DNA of 64,000 nt from Scleroderma bovista (taxonomy: Eukaryota > Basidiomycota > Agaricomycetes > Boletales > Sclerodermataceae). A model generated the notes under the pieces. The model had not been told where the DNA came from and did not search any database. It was given only the letters and a program-made list of their open reading frames with translations. A program made the position numbers and the translations under genes. This document shows, piece by piece, positions 1 through 10,083 of the stretch (position 1 is the first letter of the stretch; the number at the start of each line of letters is the position of its first letter). Where the stretch lies: the NCBI GenBank assembly GCA_037178675.1, contig JAYMGJ010000384.1:48984-112983 (forward strand), in the 5' to 3' direction.

Positions 1-11
1 GTCTCGCCGAT

Positions 12-602
12 TTACAAAATAAAAGAATATGGTACACTGACTCTGAGGATGAGTCCAATGAATGCTTGCCCAACCCAGACCCAAGCTGACGTGAATGATG
101 TACACGTCAAATCAATAACTTCACCTTTTGTCACGAAGGTGCTCTTCCGTTCGATTCTCTTGGCGGGGGGCTGCGATGCAGATTTAGAGGGCGACCTCGC
201 ATCAAGGGCGAGTTCACAGAATGGCAACATAACTTCCCCTTCGAGGAGCATTCTGGCTGAGACATCACGTCCTGCGGTAGGTTCTTTGTAAAGCCTGGGT
301 TGCATATATCCCATGGGGCAAGCGTACCTGTCAACTGCAGCTTGGAAAACATATATGGCATCACGGATGTCAGCGAAGTGGATACACCGATCACCGTGTT
401 TCGTCTCGCGCGCCGGAGAAGCCTGGAGCATAGCAAACCAAATATTGGTGGTGATGTTGATGTCGAGGGTGCCATTCTCGCGGGTATGTCCAAATGTTGA
501 CGAGAAATGCTGTGTGTAGAGAGGTGAATCGTAGTCAATATGTGGAATTGGGGTATACAAGGGATGGAACAGACGTTGGCGGGCTGAGAGGCTATCCAGC
601 AT
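12..602 (-). CDS. Chimeric hypothetical ORF carrying a piece of the NTPase-nuclease family
   Basis: An uninterrupted 196-codon ATG-to-stop frame. I do not recognise the first ~105 residues. Residues ~107-130 match the segment just after the sensor-like LSTSGT motif of the NTPase-nuclease genes in this window (key residues AGRDVSARML), in the correct reading frame. The C-terminal third is Ser/Lys-rich, then hydrophobic, with no recognisable domain. The family piece corresponds to positions ~187-285 and is nearly identical in DNA to 3362-3430 and 46983-47052. The ORF is therefore either a young chimera formed when that piece landed in another gene, or chance read-through. It ends close to the window edge, and no introns are evident. 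Confidence 0.3.
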   Translation of the reverse strand: MLDSLSARQRLFHPLYTPIPHIDYDSPLYTQHFSSTFGHTRENGTLDINITTNIWFAMLQASPARETKHGDRCIHFADIRDAIYVFQAAVDRYACPMGYMQPRLYKEPTAGRDVSARMLLEGEVMLPFCELALDARSPSKSASQPPAKRIERKSTFVTKGEVIDLTCTSFTSAWVWVGQAFIGLILRVSVPYSFIL

Positions 603-747
603 GTGATGGCTGCTCTGGGATGATATCTATTCCATACGGCTGGGGAAGTTCTTGATCGTCGACTTCGATGAATGCAAAAATGTCGCTGAACTGCAGCATG
701 GCAATAGAAGAGGTTAGGGTTGTGTTTGTGACTGACTCGACGAGACT

Positions 748-1612
748 CTAACCAGTGTGATAGTAGGGTGGAAGGCGAACACAGAATAGGCGGGCAGGCG
801 GGCGACTTGGAGGGAGGGCATTGGCAAAGATGTTCAAATAGTCAGACGGATGATGGAAGTGCTCCAGAGCGCGCTGCTTCTCGAGTTCTCTCTGTTGATC
901 AGCGGCAGGAATGCACTCGACAGCTTGGGCATCCTTCAAGAGATGGGGATAATAACGGGGTTGCCGGGGTCAAGCCTCGCAGCGCGAGCATAAGTGTCAA
1001 TGGCATGCGAGATCTGGTATTCCAGCTCTCGTACAAGTGGCCGAAGTCGAACCAGACCTCAGAGATGTATGGGTTGATGCGGATGGCCCTCAAGTACGCA
1101 TCCAGTGCGTCATGGAATTGATTGATCTGGAAGTAGAGGACACCGATGGAGCTCCAGAAGGTGGGGTTTCGGTCGTTGCGAGACGGGTTGTTGATAAACT
1201 TCGTACACCTTGTTGTAGTTTTGGCCTGCCATGTAAGCACGCCAGAGGAGAGATACCATCTCTGGGCATCCGAAGGGTCCACAGTGGCAAAGTGAATAGG
1301 ACTTCTTCGAAGGGGAAGTTGGCAACGCACCTGCTTCGAGACTGTTGGTGAGATATTGGAAGGCAAGTTCCTGGTTTTGGAAGGACGACCCGTCCTGGTG
1401 GTAGAGCCAGCCGAGTTGCTGGAGCACCTTTGCGGGGTAGGGTTGTCCGCCACGACGCGTTCGTATTTGCATGGAGATACTAAAAAAGATGAGATGAGTC
1501 GGGTGCGTTAACACAGGGAAATGGCCTACATCGTTTTGCTGTTCATAGACATGGCCAATTTGGAACCATATGTCAGTAGCGATGAGAAGGGTCGCCTTCT
1601 CACCGTGCCATG
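748..1612 (-). pseudogene. cyc8: Broken TPR co-repressor fragment (cyc8/ssn6-like)
   Basis: Translation in changing frames gives tetratricopeptide repeats typical of the Cyc8/Ssn6 general co-repressor. Recognisable pieces are TDIWFQIGHVYEQQ (~1612-1560), a segment with AKVLQQLGWLYHQDGSSF (~1440-1370), and a repeat with IGVLYFQINQ and INPYISEVWF (~1160-1040). At least two frame changes, one near 1430 and one near 1340, destroy the reading frame. A final TPR turn is lost after about 1010. A normal intron is still present at ~1475-1532 (ends in TTTTTTAG), so this is a decayed genomic duplicate and not a retrocopy. Only the middle of the TPR array survives. The intact gene, which works with Tup1 in repression in other fungi, must lie elsewhere. 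Confidence 0.8.
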
Positions 1613-1984
1613 GTGGTGGCCCTCAGAGTGGGAGTCGCACATTGAATGTGGAAATGGTGCGGTGGTTGTCGTAGTCACAGCATTGGCTGAGCGATCGATG
1701 TTGGTGGTACTGGTCGTGGACATAGGGTGGGATGGCATTGTGGTGGTGGCGGCGACGGCGGTAATGGTTGAGACTGGTTGAGATTAACGTTGATAGTTGT
1801 CCATGAACATTAACGGGACGAATTTGTTGGGCGACTGCACCGTCTCCGACTCAAATGTTGACGGTGACGCTGCCTCCTCTATTTGGGAATATGTATAAGT
1901 AGGTGGCAAGCACCAATGCCAGCAGCCGACACTTCCCCAAGTTGTAATAAAGATGGAAATTTTGCGTATACAAACTATAACACA

Positions 1985-4908
1985 CTACGAAACAAGGTTG
2001 CACCAATTCTCCCAAAAATCACTGTTAACTGCAGCTCCAGGGTTCATGGACCTACGATGTGTCGTACGAAGTTTCAAGCGATCAGAGTAGATCCTTTCCC
2101 AGGAATAAGACGCATGCAAAATGCTGTCCCAAGCGTTCGGGGTCTTCCTAACCGGAACCAAGACCTTTGGGGAGAGGCCAGAAACCCAAAAATCATACGT
2201 GGTGTAACTTCCCTTGGTTGTACCACTAGACTCCACGAGCGTAAGGCTGGGAGCCTCTGCGGCGAGAGCGAATACGATTCGGATGACGGGAACGTTGGCA
2301 GGGGATCCTAGGATTCCAAGAGAACAAGGGTCCATAGCGTCGAAAAGATTCAACTGTGGGGAGTTGGAATATTTCACATCGTTCGCGACTTGAAACATGA
2401 TAACCCCGATATTATCCGATCTGATTTCTTCACCTTTGAACAAAAAGGGGATGATGCCGTCGACAGCAGGCTGACCACCTGCACATTGCAGTGCAGCGCC
2501 TCGGGCCATCAAGCGCCTCAGGTATTCGACATGAATGAGCGCCTGCTGATGAACTTTGACGAAATGGGTGAAGTAGACCTTGCTATCTTTGAACGTGTCG
2601 GCGAGGGAGGACTCGGTGCGATTTGGGCCTTCTGCTGCGAAGCGCCATCCTGGGGAGGTAACGACGCTAACGTGATCTTTGGAGGCAGCAGAGGGAGCGC
2701 AAAAGAGGGATGTTAGTAGTTCAGTGAGGCTGCACCACCGCTGGTTATAGAGAGGCCGACCCCATTCACCAGCGGGTCCCACTGCCTCGTCGCGTGCCAT
2801 GGTGAAAAGTAGTGCCACTATCAATTCTCCTAGCTTGCCTTTGTTCACCGGAAACTCATTCAGAATGATCTGCAATGCCTCAGGAGGACTGAAGTCCGGT
2901 TGGGTAGTCATCACAAAGTATGCTGCCTCTGAAAGCACCGGTTCAGAAGGCGACATAGTGACCATGGTCTCGAGGCCACAATCAACCTTGAGAACAACCC
3001 GCATGTGACAATGCACTTGCTCCTTCTCCGAGTCTGATACTTGCGAGGCATCCACAACGGAGAGAAATTCGATAGGGATTCGTTGAGCAAGACACCCAAA
3101 CTTCTGCGCATCTGTGAGAGCTTGAAGGTTATATGCAGTGCCACCTAACAGCTTCTGGGCTGCAAAGCAGAACAATGTGTTGTGCTGTCCCTCCCGGTAT
3201 CCAAGAGCGAATCTAGGGAAAAGGTTAACTGGAGTCAAATTGAGTGAGTATTTAGTACACACAAAGGTCGACCATATGATGTCAAGTGCCCCTCGGATGT
3301 AATTTGCGAAAGCTTGACCGTTTTACCGAAGTCCAAGTATTTCGCAAACACGTCGAAACCGAGTTCACAGAATGGCAACATAACTTCCCCTTCGAGGAGC
3401 ATTCTGGCTGAGACATCACGTCCTGCGGTAGGGGTGATTCCAAATAAGGTGCCAGAAGTCGAAAGAAAGAGTGTGAAAAGTGATAAGCTACGAAGTCCTC
3501 GTATTGCACGACGCATCTCGCCGTAGCGTGACCATGAACCATCATCCTCTGGCTTTGTCAGAGTATGGACTTCATCGAATGCGAGGACGACCAAAGGATA
3601 CTCGGATGCTTGAGATTTGGTATTTGATTTTATTCGCTTATTAGGTGGCTGCTCAGCTGGCAATTCAGGTACTGACTCATCTCCAAGGGCTTTGCACAGC
3701 TCTTCGAACGGCTTACGCAACGGAAAGTCATCGTTAAGCAACATTCGATTCACATTGTAATCCGACGGATGGTTGTCGGAAGGAAAATACATCGAATACT
3801 GAGGATAAAAGCCCTGCACGTCCCGTAAGCTAGGAGGTATTGAACAAATAACGTTTCATACCTCAGCAAGGTATTTAACAGCGTCATAGAATTCCTTCCG
3901 GTGTGGACCGTGGGCCCCCAACTTCATGCCCTCCTTCATATACTCCCAAAATTTCTTAGCGGCAGGTTCCTTGATATCCTTCAGAACAGCAGCTGTCTGA
4001 ACAAATAATCCGTGGAGGAATGAGCAGCTCCGAAGGAAAGCGTCTCTTTGTGTTGTACTCTCGGTGAGATAAATATGTGCTGGACCATCTGTAGGAGGAT
4101 GTCCTGGAGTTGGGAACATTCAGCATTGAAGGGAAACACAGGAATGATTAAGGGGCCATACCGGTTGAGTTGAGTTCCCGTACGTTAACAGGGATAACGA
4201 AGTGGGATTTGCTCATTTCATCGACAGTGCGAGATTTACCCATTCCCGAAGATTGAACGATGGCGGAATATTTCGCATAAGAATGTCGATGTGGATCTAA
4301 TGGAACCTCCTGGAAGCATTCTTGTATATGAGCCCAGAGGAGAATTGCACCCTCCCCAACATACACCCCTTCCCAAGCGTTTTCAGTAGCTAGTAGTTAT
4401 GTAAAGAGGTGAATAAAATGTTTGAAATTAAAAGGACAGCACACCGCATCGTGTGTAGTACTTGAAACGCTCGTCATGCTTGAAAACAGATTCTTCAAAA
4501 TCGTAATGTGAATATGATCAATTTCCACGAGATCTTAGGCTGATACTCACTTGGTCGAAGTAGTTCTGTAATGGCGGCGTCAGATGTGCAATCACTGGAT
4601 ACAGACAAGTCCTTACTCAAAAGCCGCACAGACTTATAACCATTCTTGAAGCCGTCTAATAACATATTTCGGAGTCTGGGCTCGCTCTTTATGATGGTTG
4701 TGCATTCAGAAATATTGCGATACTTTGCGAGCAGGCAACTTCCCGATTGCTCAACAATAGAAGCAAGGAGGAGGGGTAAAACAAGGTTTAAGTTTTTGGG
4801 AGGTAAGTGTGGAAAGATCTGACGAATCTCCTCGTCCAGTTTTTCGTGTGCTCCCTCTTCAAAGTCATCTTCAACACAATCCAGGTCTGTGGGTTTATTG
4901 ATCTCCAT
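1985..4908 (-). CDS. P-loop NTPase with C-terminal nuclease-like region (Crinkler/CR-effector-like), copy A
   Basis: A multi-exon gene read 4908 to 1985. Clear exons are 4908-4551, a P-loop exon ending near 4163, one ending at 3862, 3813-3263, and 3212-1985. Intron ends are GT-AG, and the 3862/3813 intron starts GTATGA. The start is the ATG followed by EINKPTDL; the exon-1 region is rich in acidic residues. Visible motifs are Walker A (SSGMGKSR, ~4229-4252), Walker B (VVLAFDEVHTL, ~3559-3592) and a sensor-like STSGTLFGITP. In the last exon VDGIIPF is followed by a strand ending MFQVAND. This order (NTPase, then a D...QxK strand pair) fits the NTPase-REase plan described for Crinkler/CR effectors, but the lysine of QxK is Ala here (2384-2386). 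It could be an inactive nuclease or an effector with another role. The frame looks intact. The family assignment is inference from motifs. Confidence 0.65.
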
Positions 4909-5187
4909 GGTGGTGGAGGAGAAGGTGTCCAATTTCAGACCCCCTTTCTCCTGTGCTAAATCACCTTATTTATGTAAAGGTGAAAGACAACGTCGGAGTC
5001 GGAGACCACATAGCCGATGCCCGCTGATCATCACTGCCCTGACCACCATCGACCACCACCAGCATCGAAATCAATAACTTTCAAACAAGTAGGGTATGGG
5101 AAAGCCTGAGGTATACAATGATGCTAATAGCAGAATCCATGATGCTGTCGTCGGTGACGAAGGCAACGCCCGAAGATTACGTTTTGT

Positions 5188-6510
5188 TTATTTAGTCGAG
5201 GAATGCGTAGCCATGTAGCCACGATATGCCGCTTCAGCATCCTGATACAGCAGCTCCAATATCCCAATCTCGTCAGCCACTTCGGGGTCTTCCCAGAAAG
5301 TACGATCGAAGACGAGCGGCTGATTGCCCTGGATCCGTGATAGGACATCAACCTTGAACTTTCTCCAGCCAGGTGTGTCATTAGGGACAGCTATGTTCAT
5401 GATCTTGGCGGGGTCTTTGGGTCGTAATGCGAGGAGTGCGAAGATCACCGCAGCAGTCCGCGTCCCAAGTGTATACCTCTTGAACACTGGTTTCTGGAGT
5501 ACACCCCTAATGCAGACCTCCCTCTGAGTCGCCTCCCTGTCCCAAGAGGAGAGCCACATGTTATAGCCCCCAGACACAATAAGTGACCCGACAAACATTA
5601 TTTGTCCAAAGAGCGACCCTTGTGGAATCAAGAGCAGCTGCGCGATGAACTGGAAGACAAGTAAGGTGGTGCTGAATTTAATATCACGGAATTTAGGCTC
5701 GCTGTGGAAACGGAGTGTGAAGACGCCACGAATGACAGAGTCCACTGCATTCACGCTTCCCTTTAAGACGACGATTTCTGGGTGTTGGTCTGATAGGAGG
5801 ACTCCGTCTCCAGAAACATGATGGGTGGAATAGATTGGGTGTTGGAAAACGAATTTTCCAGAGCCAATAACAAGGCAAGAAACACCATTTGAAATCATAC
5901 CAAGCAAGATCATGCAGAAACAGACCCAGTCCTTGTATACCGCACACGTAACAGCAGTCCCTAAGCTGACCAGAATGGGTATGGCGGCGACAATGGGAGG
6001 AAATATGGGAGTAGGTTTCAACACAAAGTCGTTGTCTGGGTCATGATGGAGTTCAGTGATGGTGACGCGCATTGGTACGCTCTGCCTCCCAGGTATGTGT
6101 TCAGCTGCGAGGTGTTGACACTCTTCCATAAGAATTGCGGAAAATGGGCCAGTCTCTTCCAATACGGTCCCACCATGAGAAGCGATATACTTTGCGCCCT
6201 TAAGGCCAGCCAGCCCGAGGAGGGTGCCGAGATCGGTAGGGACGCCAGCGAACAGACCTTCGAGAAGCCTAGACTTGACAACTCTGCCATAGCGTTTGGC
6301 GACTTCATAGGTCCCTGGAGCGTTGTACCATCCCAACCATTTCCTGGTAGGATCCAAGTGGAGGGTGGTCATCGCAGCAACGGCCACATCGCCGCCGAAA
6401 AAAGTGGCCATTCCAGATGTATCGAGGGTGAAATTGGCGGTGTTGAGTGGTCTATCATCAGGAAGAATCCCAGATCGACGGCTGAGAACATTTGAAAAGG
6501 GTATGTACAT
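5188..6510 (-). CDS. Multi-pass membrane protein, unknown function
   Basis: A single-exon 440-residue frame with a consensus-like ATG at 6510. The N-terminal ~180 residues are soluble and mixed. From ~175 on there are several hydrophobic spans, including around IFPPIVAAIPILVSLGTAV, a stretch with CFCMILLGMISNG, and two spans near 285-325 (FQFIAQLLLI and FVGSLIVSGGYNMW). A shorter one lies near RTAAVIFALLAL. The last ~70 residues are soluble and acidic. I recognise this only as the type of lineage-specific membrane protein common in Agaricomycetes and assign no reaction. It sits between copies A and B of the NTPase-nuclease family on the same strand, 280 bp upstream of the 5' end of A. Unlike those copies it has no introns. 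A TATA-like sequence lies about 145 bp upstream. Confidence 0.7.
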   Translation of the reverse strand: MYIPFSNVLSRRSGILPDDRPLNTANFTLDTSGMATFFGGDVAVAAMTTLHLDPTRKWLGWYNAPGTYEVAKRYGRVVKSRLLEGLFAGVPTDLGTLLGLAGLKGAKYIASHGGTVLEETGPFSAILMEECQHLAAEHIPGRQSVPMRVTITELHHDPDNDFVLKPTPIFPPIVAAIPILVSLGTAVTCAVYKDWVCFCMILLGMISNGVSCLVIGSGKFVFQHPIYSTHHVSGDGVLLSDQHPEIVVLKGSVNAVDSVIRGVFTLRFHSEPKFRDIKFSTTLLVFQFIAQLLLIPQGSLFGQIMFVGSLIVSGGYNMWLSSWDREATQREVCIRGVLQKPVFKRYTLGTRTAAVIFALLALRPKDPAKIMNIAVPNDTPGWRKFKVDVLSRIQGNQPLVFDRTFWEDPEVADEIGILELLYQDAEAAYRGYMATHSSTK

Positions 6511-6652
6511 GGCTCAGCTCGGTTTTACTGGACGAGGGAAGAACAAAGTCTACCTCTCAAGTCACAACATGATGGAATCTCACTGTCAGTGTGGCGCTGC
6601 TCGGCTCCGGTTTGCGTAAGAATGAAACCCGAAGGGGTATGAAATGCTGTGC

Positions 6653-6660
6653 TATATATA
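6653..6660 (-). promoter_or_regulatory. TATA-like box of the membrane-protein gene
   Basis: TATATATA lies ~145 bp upstream of the ATG at 6510, within the 210 bp between that start and the stop of copy B. Distance and context suit a core promoter. There is no further evidence. Confidence 0.4.
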
Positions 6661-6722
6661 CACATCGAACCCTTCAAGCAAAGGAACAAGTGTTCCGGAA
6701 TACACAAAATAATGGCATACTA

Positions 6723-9642
6723 CTATGAATCAAACTTGCACCAATTCTCCCAAAACTCACTGTCAACTGCGGCTCCAGGGTTCATGGACCTACGATGTGT
6801 CGTCCGAAGTTTCAAGCGATCAGAGTAGATCCTTTGCCAAGGAGAGGACGCCTGCAAGATGCTGTCCCAAGCATTCGGGTCCTTCCTAACCGGAACCAAG
6901 ACCTTTGGGGAGAGGCCAGAAACCCAAAAGTCATACGTGGTGTAACTTCCCATGGTTGTAGAGGTAGTATAGCGGCCAAGCTCAATACTAGGAGTTTTTT
7001 CAGCGAGAGCAAATATGATTCGGATAATGGGAATGTTGACAGATTCTAAGATTCCAAGGGAACGAGGGTCCATAGCGTCAAAAAGATTTCGCCGTAAGGA
7101 GTAACATTTCGTATCATTCTTGACTTGAAACATGATAATCCCGATGTTGTCCAACCTTATTTCATCACCTTTGACCAAAAAGGGGATGATGCCGTCGACA
7201 GCTGGCTGACCATTCGCGCATAGCACCGCAGCACCTCGGGCCATCAAATACATCAGGTATTTGACATGAACGACCGCATACTCGTGAACTTTGATGAAAT
7301 GGGTGAAGTAGACCTTGCTACGTTCGAACGTTTTAGCCAGAGATGATTCGGTTTGATTTGGGTTCTCAGCTGCGAAGTCCCATCCTTGGGAGGTGATGAT
7401 GCTGTCATCATCATTGGAGGCAGCAGAGGGGGCGCAAAAGAGGGACGTTAGAAGTCCAGTGAGGCTGCACCATCGCTCGTTGTTGGGAGGTCGACCCAAG
7501 TGATCAGCGACTCCCACTACCTCGTCACGCGCCATGATGAAAAGTAGTGCCACTATTAACTCTCCTAGCTCGCATTTGTTCACCGCAAATCCGTTTAGAA
7601 TGCAATGCAATGCCTCAGGAGGATTAAACTGCGCCTGGGTAGTCATCATGAAATATGCCGCCTCTGAAAGCACTGGTTCAGAAGGCGATGTAGTGACCAT
7701 GGTCTCAAGGTTACGATCAGCCTTGAGAATGACCCGCAGGTGGGAGTGGACTTGCTCTTTCTCCAAGTCTGATACTTGTGAGGCACACGCAGCGGGGAGA
7801 AATTCGATAGGGATTCGGTGAGCAAGACACCCGAGCTTTTGCGCGTCTGTGAGAGGTTGATGTGTATATGGAGTGCCACCCAACAGCTTCTGGGCTGCAA
7901 AGAGGAATATTGTATCCTGTTGTCCATGTTGGTATTCAAGAGTGAATCTAGGTAAAAGTTAGCTGGAGTCGAACAGAGTGAGCATTTAGTACACACAAAG
8001 GCCGACCGTATGATGTCAAGTGCTCGTCGGATGCAATGTGCGAAAGCTTGACCGTTTCGTGGAAATCTAAGCATTGCGCAAACTCGTCGAAACCGAGCTC
8101 ACAGTATGGCAACATAACTTCCACGTGGTGGAGCATCCTGGCTGAGACATCATGTGCTGGGGCAGGGGTGATCCCGAACAAGGTACCAGATGTTGAAAGA
8201 AAGACTGCGAAAAGTTTTGACCTAAGAAATCCTCGTATTGCACGACACATCTCGCCGAAACGTGACCATGAACCGAAGCCCTGTGTTTCCTCTTTTTTTG
8301 CCAGGCTATGGACTTCATCAAATGCGAGGACGACTAAAGGATACTCGTCTTTGGGATTTAATTTTTTTCGCTTACTCGGTGGCTCCGCTGACAATTCAGG
8401 GACTGACCCATCTCCAAGGGCTTTGCAAAGCTCTTCGAACGGCTTACGCAACGGAAAGGCCGTGTTAAACAACATTTGATCCAGTTGGTCCTTCGATGAA
8501 TACGTCTCACTTCCAAAGTACATCTCATAGTCGTGATAAAGGCCCTTGCACGTCCTGTAAGCTAGGAGGAATTCAATGGGTGGCGTTTCATACCTTAGCT
8601 TTTTTTCTAACGACACCATAGAAATCCTGCCGGTGTCGACCATGCGCTTTGAACTCCATGCCCGTCCGCATATATTCCCAAAATTTCTCGGCAGTAGGTT
8701 CCTTGATATCCTTCAGGACAGCAACTGTCTGAACAAATAACGCGTGGAGGAACGAGCAGCTCCGAAGGAAAGCGTCCATGTTCGACGTACTCCCACAGAG
8801 ATAATCATGTGCAGGACCGTCTGAAGGAGGATATCCTAGAGTCGAGAACATTCAGCATTACAGGGAAGCGGCACAGGAATGAATAAGCAGGAATACCAGT
8901 TGAGTTAGGTCCCCGTAGGTTAACAGGGATCACGAAATGGAATTTGCTCATTTCATCGACGGCGCGAGATTTACCCATTCCCGAAGATTGAACGATGGTG
9001 GAGTATTTCGCATAAAAACATCGATTTGGATCCGATGGATCCGACGTACCCATGTTGAAGCATTCGTGTATATGATCCCAGAGAAGATCTGCACCCTTCC
9101 CAATATACTTCCCGTCCCAAGCGTTTTCAGTAGCTAGTCAGGTAAAGAAGTGAATATAATATTGAAGTTAAAAAGACAGCTCACAGCCTGGAAGGTACAT
9201 GAGATGCTTGACATGCTTGAGAACAGGTTCTTCGAAATCTCGATGCTCAATGTGATTTCTACGAGATCTTGGATTGATACTCACTTGGTCGCAGCAGTTC
9301 TACAACGGAGGTGTCAGATGTGCAATCACTGGATACAGACAAGTCCTTACTCAAAAGCCGCACAGACTTAAAACCATGCTTCGAGCCATCTAATAACATC
9401 TGTCGGAGTCTGGGCTCGCTCTTTATGATGGTTTGGCACTCGGGGGCACTGTTGTAATTTGCAAGCAGGCGACCTCCCGACTTCATAACAATATGGATAA
9501 GGAGATAGGGTAAGAGATGGTCGAAGTTTTGGAGAGTTGGTGGAAAGAGCTGATGAATCTCCTCGTCCAGTTTTTCGTGTGCACCCTCTTCAAAGTCGTC
9601 TTCAACGTACTCCAGGTCTGTGGGTTCATCGATCTCCATCAT
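6723..9642 (-). CDS. P-loop NTPase with C-terminal nuclease-like region (Crinkler/CR-effector-like), copy B
   Basis: Same exon plan as copy A but clearly diverged from it at the protein level. Two adjacent ATGs (9642, 9639) precede EIDEPTDLEYV. Walker A is SSGMGKSRAV (~8965-8990) and Walker B is VVLAFDEVHSL (~8310-8345), with a sensor-like STSGTLFGITP. The 8.6 kb intron starts GTATGA and ends CAAG. The last exon runs from ~7948 to the stop at 6723. There VDGIIPFLVKG is followed by GIIMFQVKND, so the Q-x-K of a PD-(D/E)xK nuclease core is intact (Lys codon 7119-7121). Copies A, C and F lack it. No frameshift was seen in any exon, which makes this the best candidate for a functional member. Function is inferred from motif order. 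CR-type effectors are proposed to act in host cells or in conflict with selfish DNA. Confidence 0.68.
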
Positions 9643-9648
9643 GGTGGA

Positions 9649-9656
9649 TAACGTTA
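9649..9656. repeat. TAACGTTA palindrome at the 5' edge of copy B
   Basis: The 8 bp palindrome TAACGTTA lies directly upstream of the start codon of copy B, in the context TAACGTTATCCACC-ATG. The same arrangement occurs at D1 (16305-16312) and E (45471-45478). Homology between copies stops just beyond it, so it may mark the edge of the duplicated unit or be a conserved 5' leader. Confidence 0.5.
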
Positions 9657-9659
9657 GAG

Positions 9660-10083
9660 AGGGTGATCGGACCCCTCTTAACCCCTAATGACCCATTCAG
9701 TTTGGTTTGCAGTGATTTGGTACTTACCCATAGCCCATACAGATTGAAGTCCGTCGACGGACGCGACCACCACCTGCGTCAATGATGCGACCACCTCCAC
9801 TTGGACGACGCCAACGCCAACGACTTGTGTTGATTGATACAGCCTGGTCCACCCCCACCCTGCCACCTGCGTCGATGGCGCAGCCACCACTTGGACACGA
9901 CCACCCTGCCACCTATCAACGCTTGGGATGTTGGCTCATTCGTGTCCAATGCGATCCATCACCTCGACGCTGCGTTTCACACCTCCGATGCAATGGTCTC
10001 TGCACGCCGGTTACTGTCGGATCAGCAGGGTTTATGATAGTAAGCCACAGACTCAGGCCACCCAATACGAGACATACACTCCA
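9660..10083. other. Spacer with degenerate CCACC/ACGACC repeats
   Basis: No gene was recognised. 9730-9910 is a degenerate, purine/pyrimidine-biased repeat of ACCACCT/CGACCACC units, which opens meaningless frames on both strands. The sequence from ~9910 on looks like unique intergenic DNA before copy C. Confidence 0.5.
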
